Shown here piece by piece: positions 43,540 through 52,593 of a DNA stretch of 64,000 nucleotides. The DNA lies in assembly GCA_030373145.1 (NCBI GenBank), contig JAUCZK010000007.1, positions 49,400 to 113,399 of the forward strand, in the 5' to 3' direction. Under the pieces are notes generated by a model, which was given only the letters and a program-made list of their open reading frames with translations, did not search any database and was not told where the DNA came from. The stretch comes from Cyanobium sp. CZS48M (GTDB lineage Bacteria > Cyanobacteriota > Cyanobacteriia > PCC-6307 > Cyanobiaceae). The position numbers were made by a program, and so were the translations under genes. Numbering within the stretch: position 1 is the first letter of the stretch; each line of letters opens with the position of its first letter.

Positions 43540-45015
43540 TCAGGCCGCCAGGCGAGCGGCGGGCGTATCCGGTGCATCGGGTGAGCTCAGATCCGCGAGG
43601 CCCTCCAGGCGAGACCAGAGGCCATTCACATCGCCCGCTCCCATCACCAGCACCAGATCACCGGGTCGGCTGCGGCGCACCACCTGTTCAGCCAGCTGGT
43701 CAAGGCTGGTGCTCACCGCCAGGGGCAGCTCAGGGCGCAGGTGCTGGAGGCGATCGGCCAAAGCCTGGCTGTTGATTCCGGCGATGGGCGCTTCGCCAGC
43801 GGCGTAGAGAGGGGCCAGCAGCACCGAGTCGGCGAGGACGAGGGCAGCGGCGAATGCATCGAGAAATTCGGCGGTGCGGCTGTAGCGGTGGGGCTGGAAC
43901 ACAGCCACCACTCGTTGGGGCACCTCCGGCAGGGGGCTGCGGCCGCTGGTCACCATCAGGCGGGCCATGTGCAGGGTGGCCTCCACCTCACTGGGGTGGT
44001 GGGCGTAGTCGTCGACCACCTGGCGGCCGGCCCAGGGGCCGCGGAAGTCGAAACGACGGCCGGGGGAGCGCAGGGTTGCCATCGCCGTGGCCAGGGCGCC
44101 GAAGGGGACACCCTCCAGGCGGCAGGCCGCCAGGGCGGCGGTGGCGTTGCTGAGGTTGTGGCGACCGGGCAGGGGCAGGCTGAAACGTCCCACCAGCTCA
44201 CCATTTTCGTAGAAGTCGGCCACGGTGCCTTCGCCGTGCTCCTCCACCGCCAGGGCGGCGAACTCCACCCCGTAGCTGCGCTCGATCGACCACCAGGCTC
44301 CGGGCTGGAAATGCCGGCTCAGCACCGGACAGTCGGCATTGGCCAGCAGGGATCCACAGCCGGCGGCGAAGCGCTGGAGCGTCTGGATCAGAGCCTCGAG
44401 GTCGGGGTAGTGATCGGTGTGGTCCAGCTCCAGGTTGGTGATCAGCCCGAGGCTGGATCTGAATTTCACCAGGGAGCCGTCGGACTCATCGGCCTCGGCC
44501 ACCAGCACCCGGCCGCGGCCACTGCGAGCATTGCTCTGAAAGGCCGGCACGATGCCGCCGATCACGGCGGTGGGGTCCTGGTCGGTGGCCGCCAGCAGGG
44601 TGGCGATCAGGGTGCTGGTGGTGGTCTTGCCGTGACTGCCGGCCACGGAGATCGAGGGCTGGGCGTTGATCAGGTCCGCCAGCACGTCGGAGCGGTGGCA
44701 GATGCTCAGGCCGGCCTGGCGGGCCGCCATCAGCTCGGGATTGGTCTCCGGAACCGCCGTGCTGATCACCACCAGTGCTGAGCTGTCGCCATCTCGGTTG
44801 AGGGCGGTGATGGTGCCGGCGTCCTGGTGGGCGAACACCCGCACCCCACGGCGACGCAGCGACTCCAGCACCGGACTGTCACGGGTGTCCGATCCACTCA
44901 CCTTAAAACCGCGGTCGGCCAGGATCCCGGCCAGTGCCGACATCCCTATGCCGCCGACCCCAATGAAGTGAAGGGAGGGCCGGTGGTCGAGCAGCGGTGC
45001 CAAATGCGTCTCCAT
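43540..45015 (-). CDS. murC: UDP-N-acetylmuramate--L-alanine ligase MurC
   Basis: MurC adds L-alanine to UDP-MurNAc with ATP. The 491-residue product has the N-terminal [16 protein letters not shown] loop, Walker-like [15 protein letters not shown] near residue 112 and the [12 protein letters not shown] block near 330. ATG 45015 is chosen; GTG 45021 is two codons upstream. The gene is divergent from gap2 and forms murC-murB-ybaB on the minus strand. Confidence 0.96.
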   Translation of the reverse strand: METHLAPLLDHRPSLHFIGVGGIGMSALAGILADRGFKVSGSDTRDSPVLESLRRRGVRVFAHQDAGTITALNRDGDSSALVVISTAVPETNPELMAARQAGLSICHRSDVLADLINAQPSISVAGSHGKTTTSTLIATLLAATDQDPTAVIGGIVPAFQSNARSGRGRVLVAEADESDGSLVKFRSSLGLITNLELDHTDHYPDLEALIQTLQRFAAGCGSLLANADCPVLSRHFQPGAWWSIERSYGVEFAALAVEEHGEGTVADFYENGELVGRFSLPLPGRHNLSNATAALAACRLEGVPFGALATAMATLRSPGRRFDFRGPWAGRQVVDDYAHHPSEVEATLHMARLMVTSGRSPLPEVPQRVVAVFQPHRYSRTAEFLDAFAAALVLADSVLLAPLYAAGEAPIAGINSQALADRLQHLRPELPLAVSTSLDQLAEQVVRRSRPGDLVLVMGAGDVNGLWSRLEGLADLSSPDAPDTPAARLAA

Positions 45016-45130
45016 GCGCACCCGAAGGTAGGTGGTGATGCCGCGCTTGTCGCTCCCTTTCTCACGCTTGTTTGGTTCCGCGACAGGATCCGCTGCCGCC
45101 GCGGCTCCTGGAGTGGGGAAGCCATTTCTG

Positions 45131-45136
45131 TATGAT
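45131..45136 (+). promoter_or_regulatory. Possible -10 element of gap2
   Basis: TATGAT, 44 bp before the gap2 ATG in the murC-gap2 divergent gap. The -35 region is not convincing, so this is a weak proposal. Confidence 0.3.
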
Positions 45137-45180
45137 CAGCAGCCAAACTCCCCCTTGTCAACGGGTTTCCCGTTCCTGCC

Positions 45181-46203
45181 ATGACCCTGCGCGTTGCGAT
45201 CAATGGATTCGGCCGGATCGGTCGCAACTTCATGCGTTGCTGGCTCAGCAGGGGCGAAAACACCGGCATCGAGGTGGTTGGTCTCAATGACACGTCCGAT
45301 CCGCACACCAATGCCCATCTGCTCGAGTACGACTCGATGCTGGGCAAGATTCGTGACACCGTCGTGGGTTATACCAGCGACACGATCACGGTGAATGGAA
45401 AGTCGATCCAGTGCTTCTCCGATCGCAATCCTCTCAACCTGCCCTGGAAGGACTGGGGAGTTGATCTGGTGATTGAAGCCACAGGCGTGTTCATTGATGC
45501 CGAAGGCGCCGGCAAGCACATCAAGGCCGGTGCCAGCAAGGTGCTGATCACGGCTCCGGGCAAGGGTGAGGGTGTCGGTACGTTCGTCGTCGGGGTCAAC
45601 GACGATCAGTACCGCCACGACGACTACAACGTGATCAGCAACGCCAGCTGCACCACCAACTGCATGGCCCCCCTGGTCAAGGTGCTGGATCAGGCCTTCG
45701 GCATCGTCAAGGGCACGATGACCACCACCCACAGCTACACCGGTGACCAGCGCATTCTTGATGCCAGCCACCGTGATCTTCGCCGCGCCCGCGCCGCGGC
45801 CATCAACATCGTCCCCACCTCCACCGGTGCCGCCAAAGCCGTCGCTTTGGTGTACCCACCGATGAAGGGGAAGCTGAACGGCATCGCCATGCGCGTGCCC
45901 ACCCCCAACGTGTCGGTGGTCGACCTGGTGATCGAAGTGAGCCGTGGAACCACCCGTGAAGAAGTCAACGCCGTGCTCAAGCAAGCGTCGGAGAACGGCA
46001 TGAAGGGCATCATCAAATACTCCGATCTGCCGCTGGTCTCCTCCGACCACGCCGGCACTGATGAGTCGACGATCGTGGATGCGGATCTCACCCTGGTGAT
46101 GGGCGACAACATGGTCAAGGTCATCGCCTGGTACGACAACGAGTGGGGCTACAGCCAGCGGGTGGTCGATCTGGCCGAGCTGGTGGCCAAGCACTGGAAG
46201 TGA
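45181..46203 (+). CDS. gap2: Glyceraldehyde-3-phosphate dehydrogenase, photosynthetic type
   Basis: The Calvin-cycle GAPDH reduces 1,3-bisphosphoglycerate. The 340-residue protein has [10 protein letters not shown] at residues 6-15, the active-site [12 protein letters not shown] with Cys near 156, and a C-terminal [14 protein letters not shown]. Its place next to murC and the cyanobacterial gene order argue for gap2 rather than the glycolytic gap1. A strong terminator follows the stop. Confidence 0.95.
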   Translation: MTLRVAINGFGRIGRNFMRCWLSRGENTGIEVVGLNDTSDPHTNAHLLEYDSMLGKIRDTVVGYTSDTITVNGKSIQCFSDRNPLNLPWKDWGVDLVIEATGVFIDAEGAGKHIKAGASKVLITAPGKGEGVGTFVVGVNDDQYRHDDYNVISNASCTTNCMAPLVKVLDQAFGIVKGTMTTTHSYTGDQRILDASHRDLRRARAAAINIVPTSTGAAKAVALVYPPMKGKLNGIAMRVPTPNVSVVDLVIEVSRGTTREEVNAVLKQASENGMKGIIKYSDLPLVSSDHAGTDESTIVDADLTLVMGDNMVKVIAWYDNEWGYSQRVVDLAELVAKHWK

Positions 46204-46230
46204 GCTCTGCTCCCTGAGCTCATCACTCGG

Positions 46231-46257
46231 GCCGTTCCCCTGGGGGACGGCTTTTTT
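46231..46257 (+). terminator. Intrinsic terminator after gap2
   Basis: GCCGTTCCCC, short loop, GGGGGACGGC (one T-G wobble) followed by TTTTTT, about 28 bp after the gap2 stop. Confidence 0.9.
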
Positions 46258-46298
46258 ATGGCACCGTCCAGGGGCTCAGAGGGGCTTCCTGCCGCTGT

Positions 46299-47321
46299 TC
46301 AGTGAAAATGTGTGAAGCCTTCAGCGGCGTCCGCCAGGGGTGAACCGCTGCCGGCCCAGCGCAGCAGCCCCGATCCAGGGCTCAGGGATCCGATCCGGCG
46401 GGTCCCGGGCAGGGACTGGATCAGCCGTTGGGCCCAGGCGGGATCCAGGGCCAGCACCAGTTCGAAATCTTCGCCGCCGCTCAGGCACCACGATTCAGCC
46501 CCGGCCAGGGCCGCCATCTCCAGATCGAGTGGCAGCTGTCTGTGCTCCAGCAGGGCGTCGCAGCCGCTCCCCCGGGCCAGGGCCTTCAGCGCTGCCGCCA
46601 GCCCGTCGCTGCTGTCGGTGCCGCCCACCCTCCAGGGGCAGCCCGCCGGTTGGCAGCAGGCCAGCGCCTCCACCACATCCAACCGAGGCCGTGGCCTGCG
46701 GTGGGCCTGAAAGGCCCGCTCCAGCAGGGTCGGAGCGGCCTGGCGCCAGTCTGGAGTTCCGGGCGCCGGGGCTTCCTGCAGCAGCGCCGCGAGGCCCAGG
46801 CGGCTGAGGCCATGGGCCCCCGTGCTCACCAGGGCATCGCCGGCGCGGCCATCCCGGCGCCGGATCGGCCCCTGATCCCCCAGTTGCCCCAGGGCTGTGA
46901 TGGCCAGCAGTCGCTGGCCACCGCCGCTGCAGTCGCCCCCCAGCAGCGTGCCGCCGTAGCACTCCAGAGCGGCGCTCAGCCCCTGGTACACCCCCTCCAC
47001 CCAGGCCCAGGGGGTGGTCGCTGGCGCCACCAGGGCCACCGTCAGTCCCAGCACCTTCCGGCTGCCCATGGCCGCCAGGTCAGAGAGGTTGGCCGCCGCC
47101 GCCCGCCAGCCCACATCGGCGGCGGCCATGGTGGCCTCACTGAAATGGATGCCCTCCACCAGCACGTCACTGTTCACCACCAGGGCCTGCTGGCCGTGGC
47201 CAGCCAGCAGGGCGGCGTCATCGGCGAACTGACCGGGGGGAGCGAAGGCTCCCAGCCGCTCGATCAGCTCCCATTCCCCCAGGTCGGCCAGGGTTGGGGC
47301 TTGGCTGGCGCCCTCAGGCAT
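46299..47321 (-). CDS. thiL: Thiamine-monophosphate kinase
   Basis: ThiL phosphorylates thiamine monophosphate to the cofactor TPP. The 340-residue product has the PurM-like fold: FADDAALL near residue 30, the GDALVSTGAHGLS block, and GGTDSSDGLAAAL near 230. Start ATG 47321 overlaps the end of the cyclophilin gene by 8 bp (ATGCCTGA), so the two are coupled. Confidence 0.93.
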   Translation of the reverse strand: MPEGASQAPTLADLGEWELIERLGAFAPPGQFADDAALLAGHGQQALVVNSDVLVEGIHFSEATMAAADVGWRAAAANLSDLAAMGSRKVLGLTVALVAPATTPWAWVEGVYQGLSAALECYGGTLLGGDCSGGGQRLLAITALGQLGDQGPIRRRDGRAGDALVSTGAHGLSRLGLAALLQEAPAPGTPDWRQAAPTLLERAFQAHRRPRPRLDVVEALACCQPAGCPWRVGGTDSSDGLAAALKALARGSGCDALLEHRQLPLDLEMAALAGAESWCLSGGEDFELVLALDPAWAQRLIQSLPGTRRIGSLSPGSGLLRWAGSGSPLADAAEGFTHFH

Positions 47322-48471
47322 GGGGCCGCAGGTTGTCGGCCCCCTCCAGCACAGTCGCCTTGACGATGCCGTCGTCGGCGGTGAGCTCCTGGAGCACATC
47401 GAAGCCCTCCACCACGTAGCCGAAGGCGGCATAGCGACCGTCGATCAAATTGAGGCCGGCCGGGGTCAGTTCCGCCTCGAACAGGAAGAGGAAGAACTGG
47501 GAGGAGCCATCGTTCAGGGCGGTGTCGGAGTGGGCCCAGCCCAGGGTTCCCTTGGTGGCGAAAGGCAGCACCGGAGTGGCCTTGAACAGGCCGAGGTCCT
47601 CGAAGGTCTGGTTGTAGAAGGGCTTGCTCTGGCCCGGCACCATGATCTCCAGGGGCACCTGGCGCTCCTGGCCGGAGGCGTCCACGTAGCCACTGGCCGG
47701 TCCTTTGGGATCGCCGGTCTGGAGCACGTAGAAATCCTCGGCGCGGATGAAGGGCAGCTTGTCGTAGAAGCCCCGTTGCACCAGGTCGACGAAGGCCCCG
47801 GCGGTCAGCGGTGCGTTGTAGCCATCCACCACGGCGGTCAGGTCGCCCTTGGTGGTGCTGAGCTTCACGGTGGCGCGGCCCAGCAGCCGGGGCAGGTCGG
47901 CGAACTCCTCAGGAATGTCGAAGGGGAAGGGCCCCACCAGCAGGGCTTCGGCTGCTCCGATGGTGCTCAGGGCCCGGCGGCGGGTGGTCAGGAAGGCCTC
48001 GCGGTCCTGGCGCTCGGCGGCTTCGGCCACGGCCTGCAGTTCAGATTCGAGGCCGTCGAGCAGGGCTGTGGCCTCCTGTCGCTGCTCGCTCGGGAACGCC
48101 GCCAGCAGCGCGGAGCGTCGGCTGCTCAGCTGCCCCTGGGCCTTGCGGGCGTTGCCGGTGAGGGCGCTCCAGCGTTTGGCCCGCAGGTCATCGCTGCTGT
48201 CTTCGAGGCGATGCTGCAGTTTCTGCAGATCCGGCTGCTCGATCGGCAGGGCATTGCGCAGCAGGGCGGCCGGATCGGTGACGGCGTTCCCCGGTGGCAG
48301 GGCCGCCGCCACCGGGCTGACCCGGGTGATGCTGGCGCCGCAGGCAATCACCAGGGCCAGCAGCGTCAGCGCCAGGGACCGCCAGGGGCTCCTGGCCCGG
48401 CCCGACTGCTGCTCGCCGGGTTGCAGCTCTTCTGGCCGGCGGGCCCGCGTGTGCTGAGAACTCCTGTTCAT
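47314..48471 (-). CDS. Cyclophilin-type peptidyl-prolyl isomerase, CYP38/TLP40-like
   Basis: A 385-residue protein with a basic N-terminal tail and one hydrophobic segment near residues 34-54 (lumenal or periplasmic targeting). A helical domain follows (about 70-180), as in plant CYP38/TLP40 and related cyanobacterial cyclophilins that help photosystem II assembly. The C-terminal cyclophilin fold contains [16 protein letters not shown] and [12 protein letters not shown]. Several active-site positions differ from CypA, so isomerase activity may be weak. ATG 48471. thiL is coupled downstream. Confidence 0.88.
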   Translation of the reverse strand: MNRSSQHTRARRPEELQPGEQQSGRARSPWRSLALTLLALVIACGASITRVSPVAAALPPGNAVTDPAALLRNALPIEQPDLQKLQHRLEDSSDDLRAKRWSALTGNARKAQGQLSSRRSALLAAFPSEQRQEATALLDGLESELQAVAEAAERQDREAFLTTRRRALSTIGAAEALLVGPFPFDIPEEFADLPRLLGRATVKLSTTKGDLTAVVDGYNAPLTAGAFVDLVQRGFYDKLPFIRAEDFYVLQTGDPKGPASGYVDASGQERQVPLEIMVPGQSKPFYNQTFEDLGLFKATPVLPFATKGTLGWAHSDTALNDGSSQFFLFLFEAELTPAGLNLIDGRYAAFGYVVEGFDVLQELTADDGIVKATVLEGADNLRPHA

Positions 48472-48601
48472 GGCTGTCCCTGCCGGTCTCCGGGCGTTCT
48501 GCCGATCACCGGACTTTGGCACAGCTGGCCGGGGCCCAGATCCAGTGCCGAAGGGGGGTTCAACGGCCAGCCGTACAATCCCGCTCACCCGTTCCCCCGG
48601 A

Positions 48602-49162
48602 ATGATCTCGAGCAACGACTTCCGAACTGGCACCACCATCGAGCTCGATGGACAGGTCTGGAGGGTCGTCGAGTTCCTTCACGTCAAGCCCGGCAAGGGT
48701 TCCGCCTTCGTGCGCACCAAGCTCAAGGCCGTGCAGAGCGGCAACGTGGTGGAGAAGACCTTCCGCGCCGGCGAAACCGTCGCCCAGGCCCAGCTCGAGA
48801 AATCCACCCTGCAACACACCTACATGGAGGCGGATGAGTACGTCTTCATGGACATGTCCTCCTACGAGGAGACCCGCCTCACCGCCAAGCAGATCGGTGA
48901 TGGGCGCAAGTACCTCAAGGAGGGCATGGAGGTGAACGTGGTGGCCTGGAACGGCTCCCCCCTCGAAGTGGAGCTCCCCAACTCGGTGGTGCTCGAGGTC
49001 ACCCAGACCGATCCCGGCGTCAAGGGTGACACCGCCACGGGGGGGACCAAGCCCGCCATCGTTGAGACCGGCGCCCAGGTGATGGTGCCCCTGTTCATCA
49101 CCATCGGCGAGAAGATCAAGATCGACACACGCAACGACAGTTATCTCGGCCGGGAGTCCTGA
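48602..49162 (+). CDS. efp: Elongation factor P
   Basis: EF-P relieves ribosome stalling at polyproline. The 186-residue product starts [17 protein letters not shown] at ATG 48602; the modified-residue loop is [10 protein letters not shown] near residue 28, and the family block [16 protein letters not shown] near 140-155 is present. An upstream frame is rejected. accB follows by 5 bp. Confidence 0.97.
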   Translation: MISSNDFRTGTTIELDGQVWRVVEFLHVKPGKGSAFVRTKLKAVQSGNVVEKTFRAGETVAQAQLEKSTLQHTYMEADEYVFMDMSSYEETRLTAKQIGDGRKYLKEGMEVNVVAWNGSPLEVELPNSVVLEVTQTDPGVKGDTATGGTKPAIVETGAQVMVPLFITIGEKIKIDTRNDSYLGRES

Positions 49163-49167
49163 TCGCC

Positions 49168-49659
49168 ATGCAGCTCGACAACGACCAACTGCACAACTTG
49201 CTGATCTTCCTGGAGCAGAGCGACATCCAGGAGCTGAAGCTCGAGGGTGACGACTTCCGCCTGGAGGTGCGCCGCAACCTGCCGTCTCCGGTGGCGCTCG
49301 CCGCCGCTCCGGCCCCGCTGCCCTCGCCCGCAGTGGCCCCTGCCGCTCCGGCGCCGGGCCCCGCCAGCGCCACAGCCCCCTCCAGCCCGCCGCCGGCCCC
49401 CTCCGCGCTCCGGGCCGATCTGGTGGACATCACGGCCCCGATGGTGGGCACTTTTTACCGCTCTCCCTCACCCACCGATGCCGCCTTCGTGGAGATCGGC
49501 AGCCGCATCAGTGTCGGCCAGCCCGTGTGCATCCTTGAGGCGATGAAGCTGATGAACGAGCTGGAGGCTGAAGTCAGCGGTGAAGTGGTGGAGATCCTGG
49601 TGGAGAACGGCACACCGGTGGAATTCGGCCAGGTGCTGCTGCGGCTCAAGCCCGCCTGA
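49168..49659 (+). CDS. accB: Acetyl-CoA carboxylase biotin carboxyl carrier protein
   Basis: BCCP carries the biotin between the carboxylase and transferase of acetyl-CoA carboxylase. It is 163 residues: a short N-terminal helix region, an Ala/Pro linker (about residues 45-80) and the biotinyl domain with EAMKLMNE, whose lysine is biotinylated. The efp-accB pair is common in cyanobacteria. It ends 1 bp before the convergent pdxA stop. Confidence 0.97.
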   Translation: MQLDNDQLHNLLIFLEQSDIQELKLEGDDFRLEVRRNLPSPVALAAAPAPLPSPAVAPAAPAPGPASATAPSSPPPAPSALRADLVDITAPMVGTFYRSPSPTDAAFVEIGSRISVGQPVCILEAMKLMNELEAEVSGEVVEILVENGTPVEFGQVLLRLKPA

Positions 49660-49660
49660 G

Positions 49661-50683
49661 TCAGCCCAGCTCCCAGGCGGTTTCCAGCGCCGCCACCATG
49701 CTGTCGGGGCGGGCCAGGCCGGTGCCGGCCCTGTCGAAGCCGGTGCCGTGATCCGGTGAGGTGCGCAGGAAGGGGAGCCCGAGGGTGGTGTTCACCGCCG
49801 CATCGAAGGCCAGCAGCTTGACCGGGATCAGCCCCTGATCGTGATAGAGCGCCAGGTAGCCATCGGCGCCCTGTCCTTCGCCCCGCCAGGCGGCGGCCGC
49901 CCCCAGCCAGCAGCTGTCCGGAGGCAATGGCCCCGTCACGCTCACCGTGGGGTGCCTCTGCCGCCAGCTGTCCAGCAACGGGATCAGCCACTGCTGCTCC
50001 TCCATCCCCAGCTGGCCCCCTTCACCGGCGTGGGGATTGAGGCCGGCCACGGTCAGCCTGGGCTGGGGCTCAAAGCGCCGGCAGAACGCCAGCAGCATCT
50101 CCAGCTGATATTCCACCAGGGCAGGGGTGAGGGCCTGGGGCACCCGGGCCAGGGGGATGTGGGTGGTGGCCAGCAGTGTGTTCAGCCGCCAGTGGCCCCC
50201 TGGAGAACGGGCGGTGAACAGCATCGAGGCGCGCTCCCGTCCGCAGAGTTCCGCCAGCCGCTCGGTCTGACCGGGGTAGTGGTGGCCGGCGGCGTGCCAG
50301 GCGTGTTTGGCGATCGGTGCGGTGGTCAGGGCGCCGGCCTGGCCGCTGAGCACCAGATCCACTGCCGCGCTCAGCCAGTCGAAGCTGGCGGCACCACTGG
50401 CGGCCGTCCCCTGGCCAGGGGCGATGGTCTCTGTCAGGGGCCTGTCGAGGATGGGGTAGGCCCCTGGATCCGCCAGCGGCGTGGCGCTGCGCTCGCGCAG
50501 GTCCATGTAGGTCTGCTCCAGCCAGCGGCGGCAGCCCACCAGCAGCACAGTCCCATCTGCACCACGCGACCGCAGGGCGGCCAACGCCTTGAGGGTCACT
50601 TCGGCTCCGATGCCAGCGGGATCCCCCAGGGCCAGGGCGATGACCCCTTGCTTAGCGTTGCTGTTAGTGGACTCGAGGTTCAT
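49661..50683 (-). CDS. pdxA: 4-hydroxythreonine-4-phosphate dehydrogenase
   Basis: PdxA oxidises 4-phosphohydroxythreonine in pyridoxal phosphate synthesis. The 340-residue protein starts with LGDPAGIGAEVTLKAL near residue 20, and has TAPIAKHAWHAAGHHYPGQT with the metal-binding His near 135 and LYHDQGLIPVKLLAFD near 275. Its ATG (50683-50681) overlaps the ATG of the small protein on the other strand. Confidence 0.95.
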   Translation of the reverse strand: MNLESTNSNAKQGVIALALGDPAGIGAEVTLKALAALRSRGADGTVLLVGCRRWLEQTYMDLRERSATPLADPGAYPILDRPLTETIAPGQGTAASGAASFDWLSAAVDLVLSGQAGALTTAPIAKHAWHAAGHHYPGQTERLAELCGRERASMLFTARSPGGHWRLNTLLATTHIPLARVPQALTPALVEYQLEMLLAFCRRFEPQPRLTVAGLNPHAGEGGQLGMEEQQWLIPLLDSWRQRHPTVSVTGPLPPDSCWLGAAAAWRGEGQGADGYLALYHDQGLIPVKLLAFDAAVNTTLGLPFLRTSPDHGTGFDRAGTGLARPDSMVAALETAWELG

Positions 50684-50861
50684 GATCCGCTGGTTGCTTC
50701 TGGGGGGACTGGTGTTTGGCTTGGCTCAGGGGTTGCAGAGGCAATGGGTGGTGATCGACTGGTGCCGCCTGAAGACAGACCTGAGTATCCCCAGCCTCAC
50801 CAATCTTCAGCCGCTGGCGGCTCCGGTCTGCCCTGAGGAGGTGCAGCCCGCCCCTCGCTGA
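50682..50861 (+). CDS. Small exported or membrane protein
   Basis: A 59-residue ORF starting at ATG 50682. It has a signal-like hydrophobic start MIRWLLLGGLVFGLAQGLQR, then a short polar part with two cysteines (VIDWCRL and APVCPEE). The start shares the palindrome CATG with the pdxA start. Its end overlaps the epimerase gene by 55 bp in convergent orientation. Similar small genes stand in this slot in other picocyanobacteria, but I cannot name it. Confidence 0.55.
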   Translation: MIRWLLLGGLVFGLAQGLQRQWVVIDWCRLKTDLSIPSLTNLQPLAAPVCPEEVQPAPR

Positions 50862-51769
50862 AGGGCCTGCTCCTCCTGAAGGGAGGCCCTGAACCCTTCC
50901 CGGTAGCTGGGATAGAGCAGCCTGTAACCGAGCTCGACGCAGAGTCGCCGGTTGCTGGTGCGCCGGTTCTCGCTCCAGAAGCTGCGGGCCATGGGGCTGA
51001 GGCTGTCCTGGATCCGCCTGTAGGACTCCACCTCGGGCAATGGGCAGTTCAGCAGATGGGCGGCGTACCCCAGGGTTTCACTGGAGGGGCAGGGCCTGTC
51101 GTCCGCCACGTTGAGCACGGCCGGTCGTTGGCTGGCTGGCAGGGCCAGGTTGTGCAGCAGAGCACCAGTGATGTCATCGACGTGGATGCGGCTGAACACC
51201 TGGGCGGGTTTGTGGATCAGGCGGCTGCTGCCGGCGCGCAGGCCGTTGAACGGGCAGCGTCCCGGCCCGTAGATCGCCGGCAGGCGGAACACCTGCAGGG
51301 GTAGACCACTGGCCTGCCAGGCCTGTTCGCAGGCCAGCCTTGCGCGGCTGCGGGGCAGTCCAGGGGTGGGCGTGTCGCTTTCATCGACCCAGGCGCCGCC
51401 GCGATCGCCATAGACCCCGGAGGTGGAGAGGTAGCCCAGCCATTGCAGCGGCAGGCCGGCCAGGCTGGCCCCCAGGCTCTCCAGCACCGGATCCCTGCCG
51501 TCACGGCCAGGGGGAACCGTGACCAGCACATGGGTGATGCCCTCCAGGGCGGCGGGCTCGATCCCCGGCCTGAGTTCGCTGGCGAAGGGCACCGAACGGA
51601 TCCCTTCACCGAGCAGGGGATCGTTGCCGGGGCGGTGGCTGATCAGCACCGGCATGCCGGTGGCGGCCACGGCCGCGGCGAAGCGCCGGCCGCTGTAGCC
51701 GCCCCCCAGCACCAGCATCCGGCCGGAGGCTCCCGTCCAGGGGCCGCGGTTGACAACAGCACTCACCAT
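50807..51769 (-). CDS. SDR-type NAD-dependent epimerase/dehydratase
   Basis: A 320-residue extended-type short-chain dehydrogenase of the YeeZ-like group. The nucleotide loop LGGGYSGRRFA lies near residues 16-26, and the STSGVYGDRGG block near 108 carries the Tyr of the family. AIYGPGR and an IHVDDI motif follow. The substrate is unknown. ATG 51769 (MVSAVV) is preferred; the divergent small gene starts 32 bp away. Confidence 0.85.
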   Translation of the reverse strand: MVSAVVNRGPWTGASGRMLVLGGGYSGRRFAAAVAATGMPVLISHRPGNDPLLGEGIRSVPFASELRPGIEPAALEGITHVLVTVPPGRDGRDPVLESLGASLAGLPLQWLGYLSTSGVYGDRGGAWVDESDTPTPGLPRSRARLACEQAWQASGLPLQVFRLPAIYGPGRCPFNGLRAGSSRLIHKPAQVFSRIHVDDITGALLHNLALPASQRPAVLNVADDRPCPSSETLGYAAHLLNCPLPEVESYRRIQDSLSPMARSFWSENRRTSNRRLCVELGYRLLYPSYREGFRASLQEEQALQRGAGCTSSGQTGAASG

Positions 51770-51801
51770 GAGTACACCTGTATCACTGCCTGGTTCCACT
51801 G

Positions 51802-52026
51802 ATGGCCGCCTCCAGCTTCTCTCCGCCCCGTCTCCTCCCCGCGGGCCAGGTCCGCCCAGTCCGTGCCCGGTCCTGGTCCTGCAGCCTCCCCCGTTCCCTC
51901 GGGGCCCTCCCCTGGCTGGTGGTGGCCCTGGTGCTCACGGCTGCCCTGGTGGCACCTGAGCAGCCCGAGCAGCTCGCGGCCCTCTGTGAACGCCACAACG
52001 GGCCTGCAGCCTGCCGCGTCTGGTGA
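51802..52026 (+). CDS. Small single-helix membrane protein
   Basis: A 74-residue protein starting at ATG 51802. A basic, Ser/Pro/Arg-rich front is followed by one hydrophobic helix (about residues 37-51) and an end with CERHNGPAACRVW, whose two cysteines and closing Trp look conserved. I recall similar short proteins ending ACRVW in marine Synechococcus; function unknown. The stop lies 13 bp from the convergent HNH stop, with a HIP1 octamer GCGATCGC at 52029-52036 between. Confidence 0.58.
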   Translation: MAASSFSPPRLLPAGQVRPVRARSWSCSLPRSLGALPWLVVALVLTAALVAPEQPEQLAALCERHNGPAACRVW

Positions 52027-52038
52027 GAGCGATCGCTT

Positions 52039-52461
52039 CTAGGCCGCCTGCAGTCTCAGGGCTGGCTCCTGGGCCTGGGGCAGGGCTGAGCCCTGGGTGG
52101 CCGCCGCCGGCTCGGGAGTGGCCCACTGCAGCAGGCGCACGGCCAGGCGCAGATCACCGTCCATCCAGGCCCGGATCGCCATGGCCCGGCGCGGGTCGTA
52201 GAAGCGCTGACGCCGATACCAGTCGAAGGCGTCGGCGTCGCTCTTGTGGCCGTTGCAGCCCAGGCAGGCGGGAACGCAGTTCTCGGTGACGCTCAGGCCA
52301 CCGCGGCAGCGCGGCAGTACGTGATCAATGGACTCGGAGCGATTGCCGCAATAAATACAGCGATGTTGGGTCTGTTTGTGCAGAGATTGTCTCCAGCGTC
52401 TGACGCGCAACTTGGGGCAGAGGTCCTCAAGGAAAACCGCATCCCTGACCTGCATTCCCAT
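52039..52461 (-). CDS. HNH endonuclease family protein
   Basis: A 140-residue protein with a complete HNH nuclease core: CIYCG near residue 36, IDHVLPRCRGG with the catalytic His near 48, and NCVPACLGCNGHKSD near 60-74. The two CxxC pairs bind zinc. The C-terminal part is helical. ATG 52461; ATG 52455 is two codons on. It is divergent from the SNF2-type helicase at 52594. The target DNA is unknown. Confidence 0.85.
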   Translation of the reverse strand: MGMQVRDAVFLEDLCPKLRVRRWRQSLHKQTQHRCIYCGNRSESIDHVLPRCRGGLSVTENCVPACLGCNGHKSDADAFDWYRRQRFYDPRRAMAIRAWMDGDLRLAVRLLQWATPEPAAATQGSALPQAQEPALRLQAA

Positions 52462-52543
52462 GCCTCGGTTGCGGACAGTTTGCCCTTGACTTCTGATCTG
52501 TCAATGTGTCGAAGACTTCATTTCTTCAACCTGATCGCCAAGG

Positions 52544-52571
52544 CTTGTTCGCCGCGCCAGGTTGACTAGAA
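52544..52571 (+). promoter_or_regulatory. Possible promoter upstream of the SNF2 helicase
   Basis: TTGTTC and TAGAAT separated by 16 bp, about 20 bp before GTG 52594, in a locally less GC-rich gap. This is a by-eye match only. Confidence 0.3.
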
Positions 52572-52593
52572 TGAAGGTCCACGATGCGCGGCG

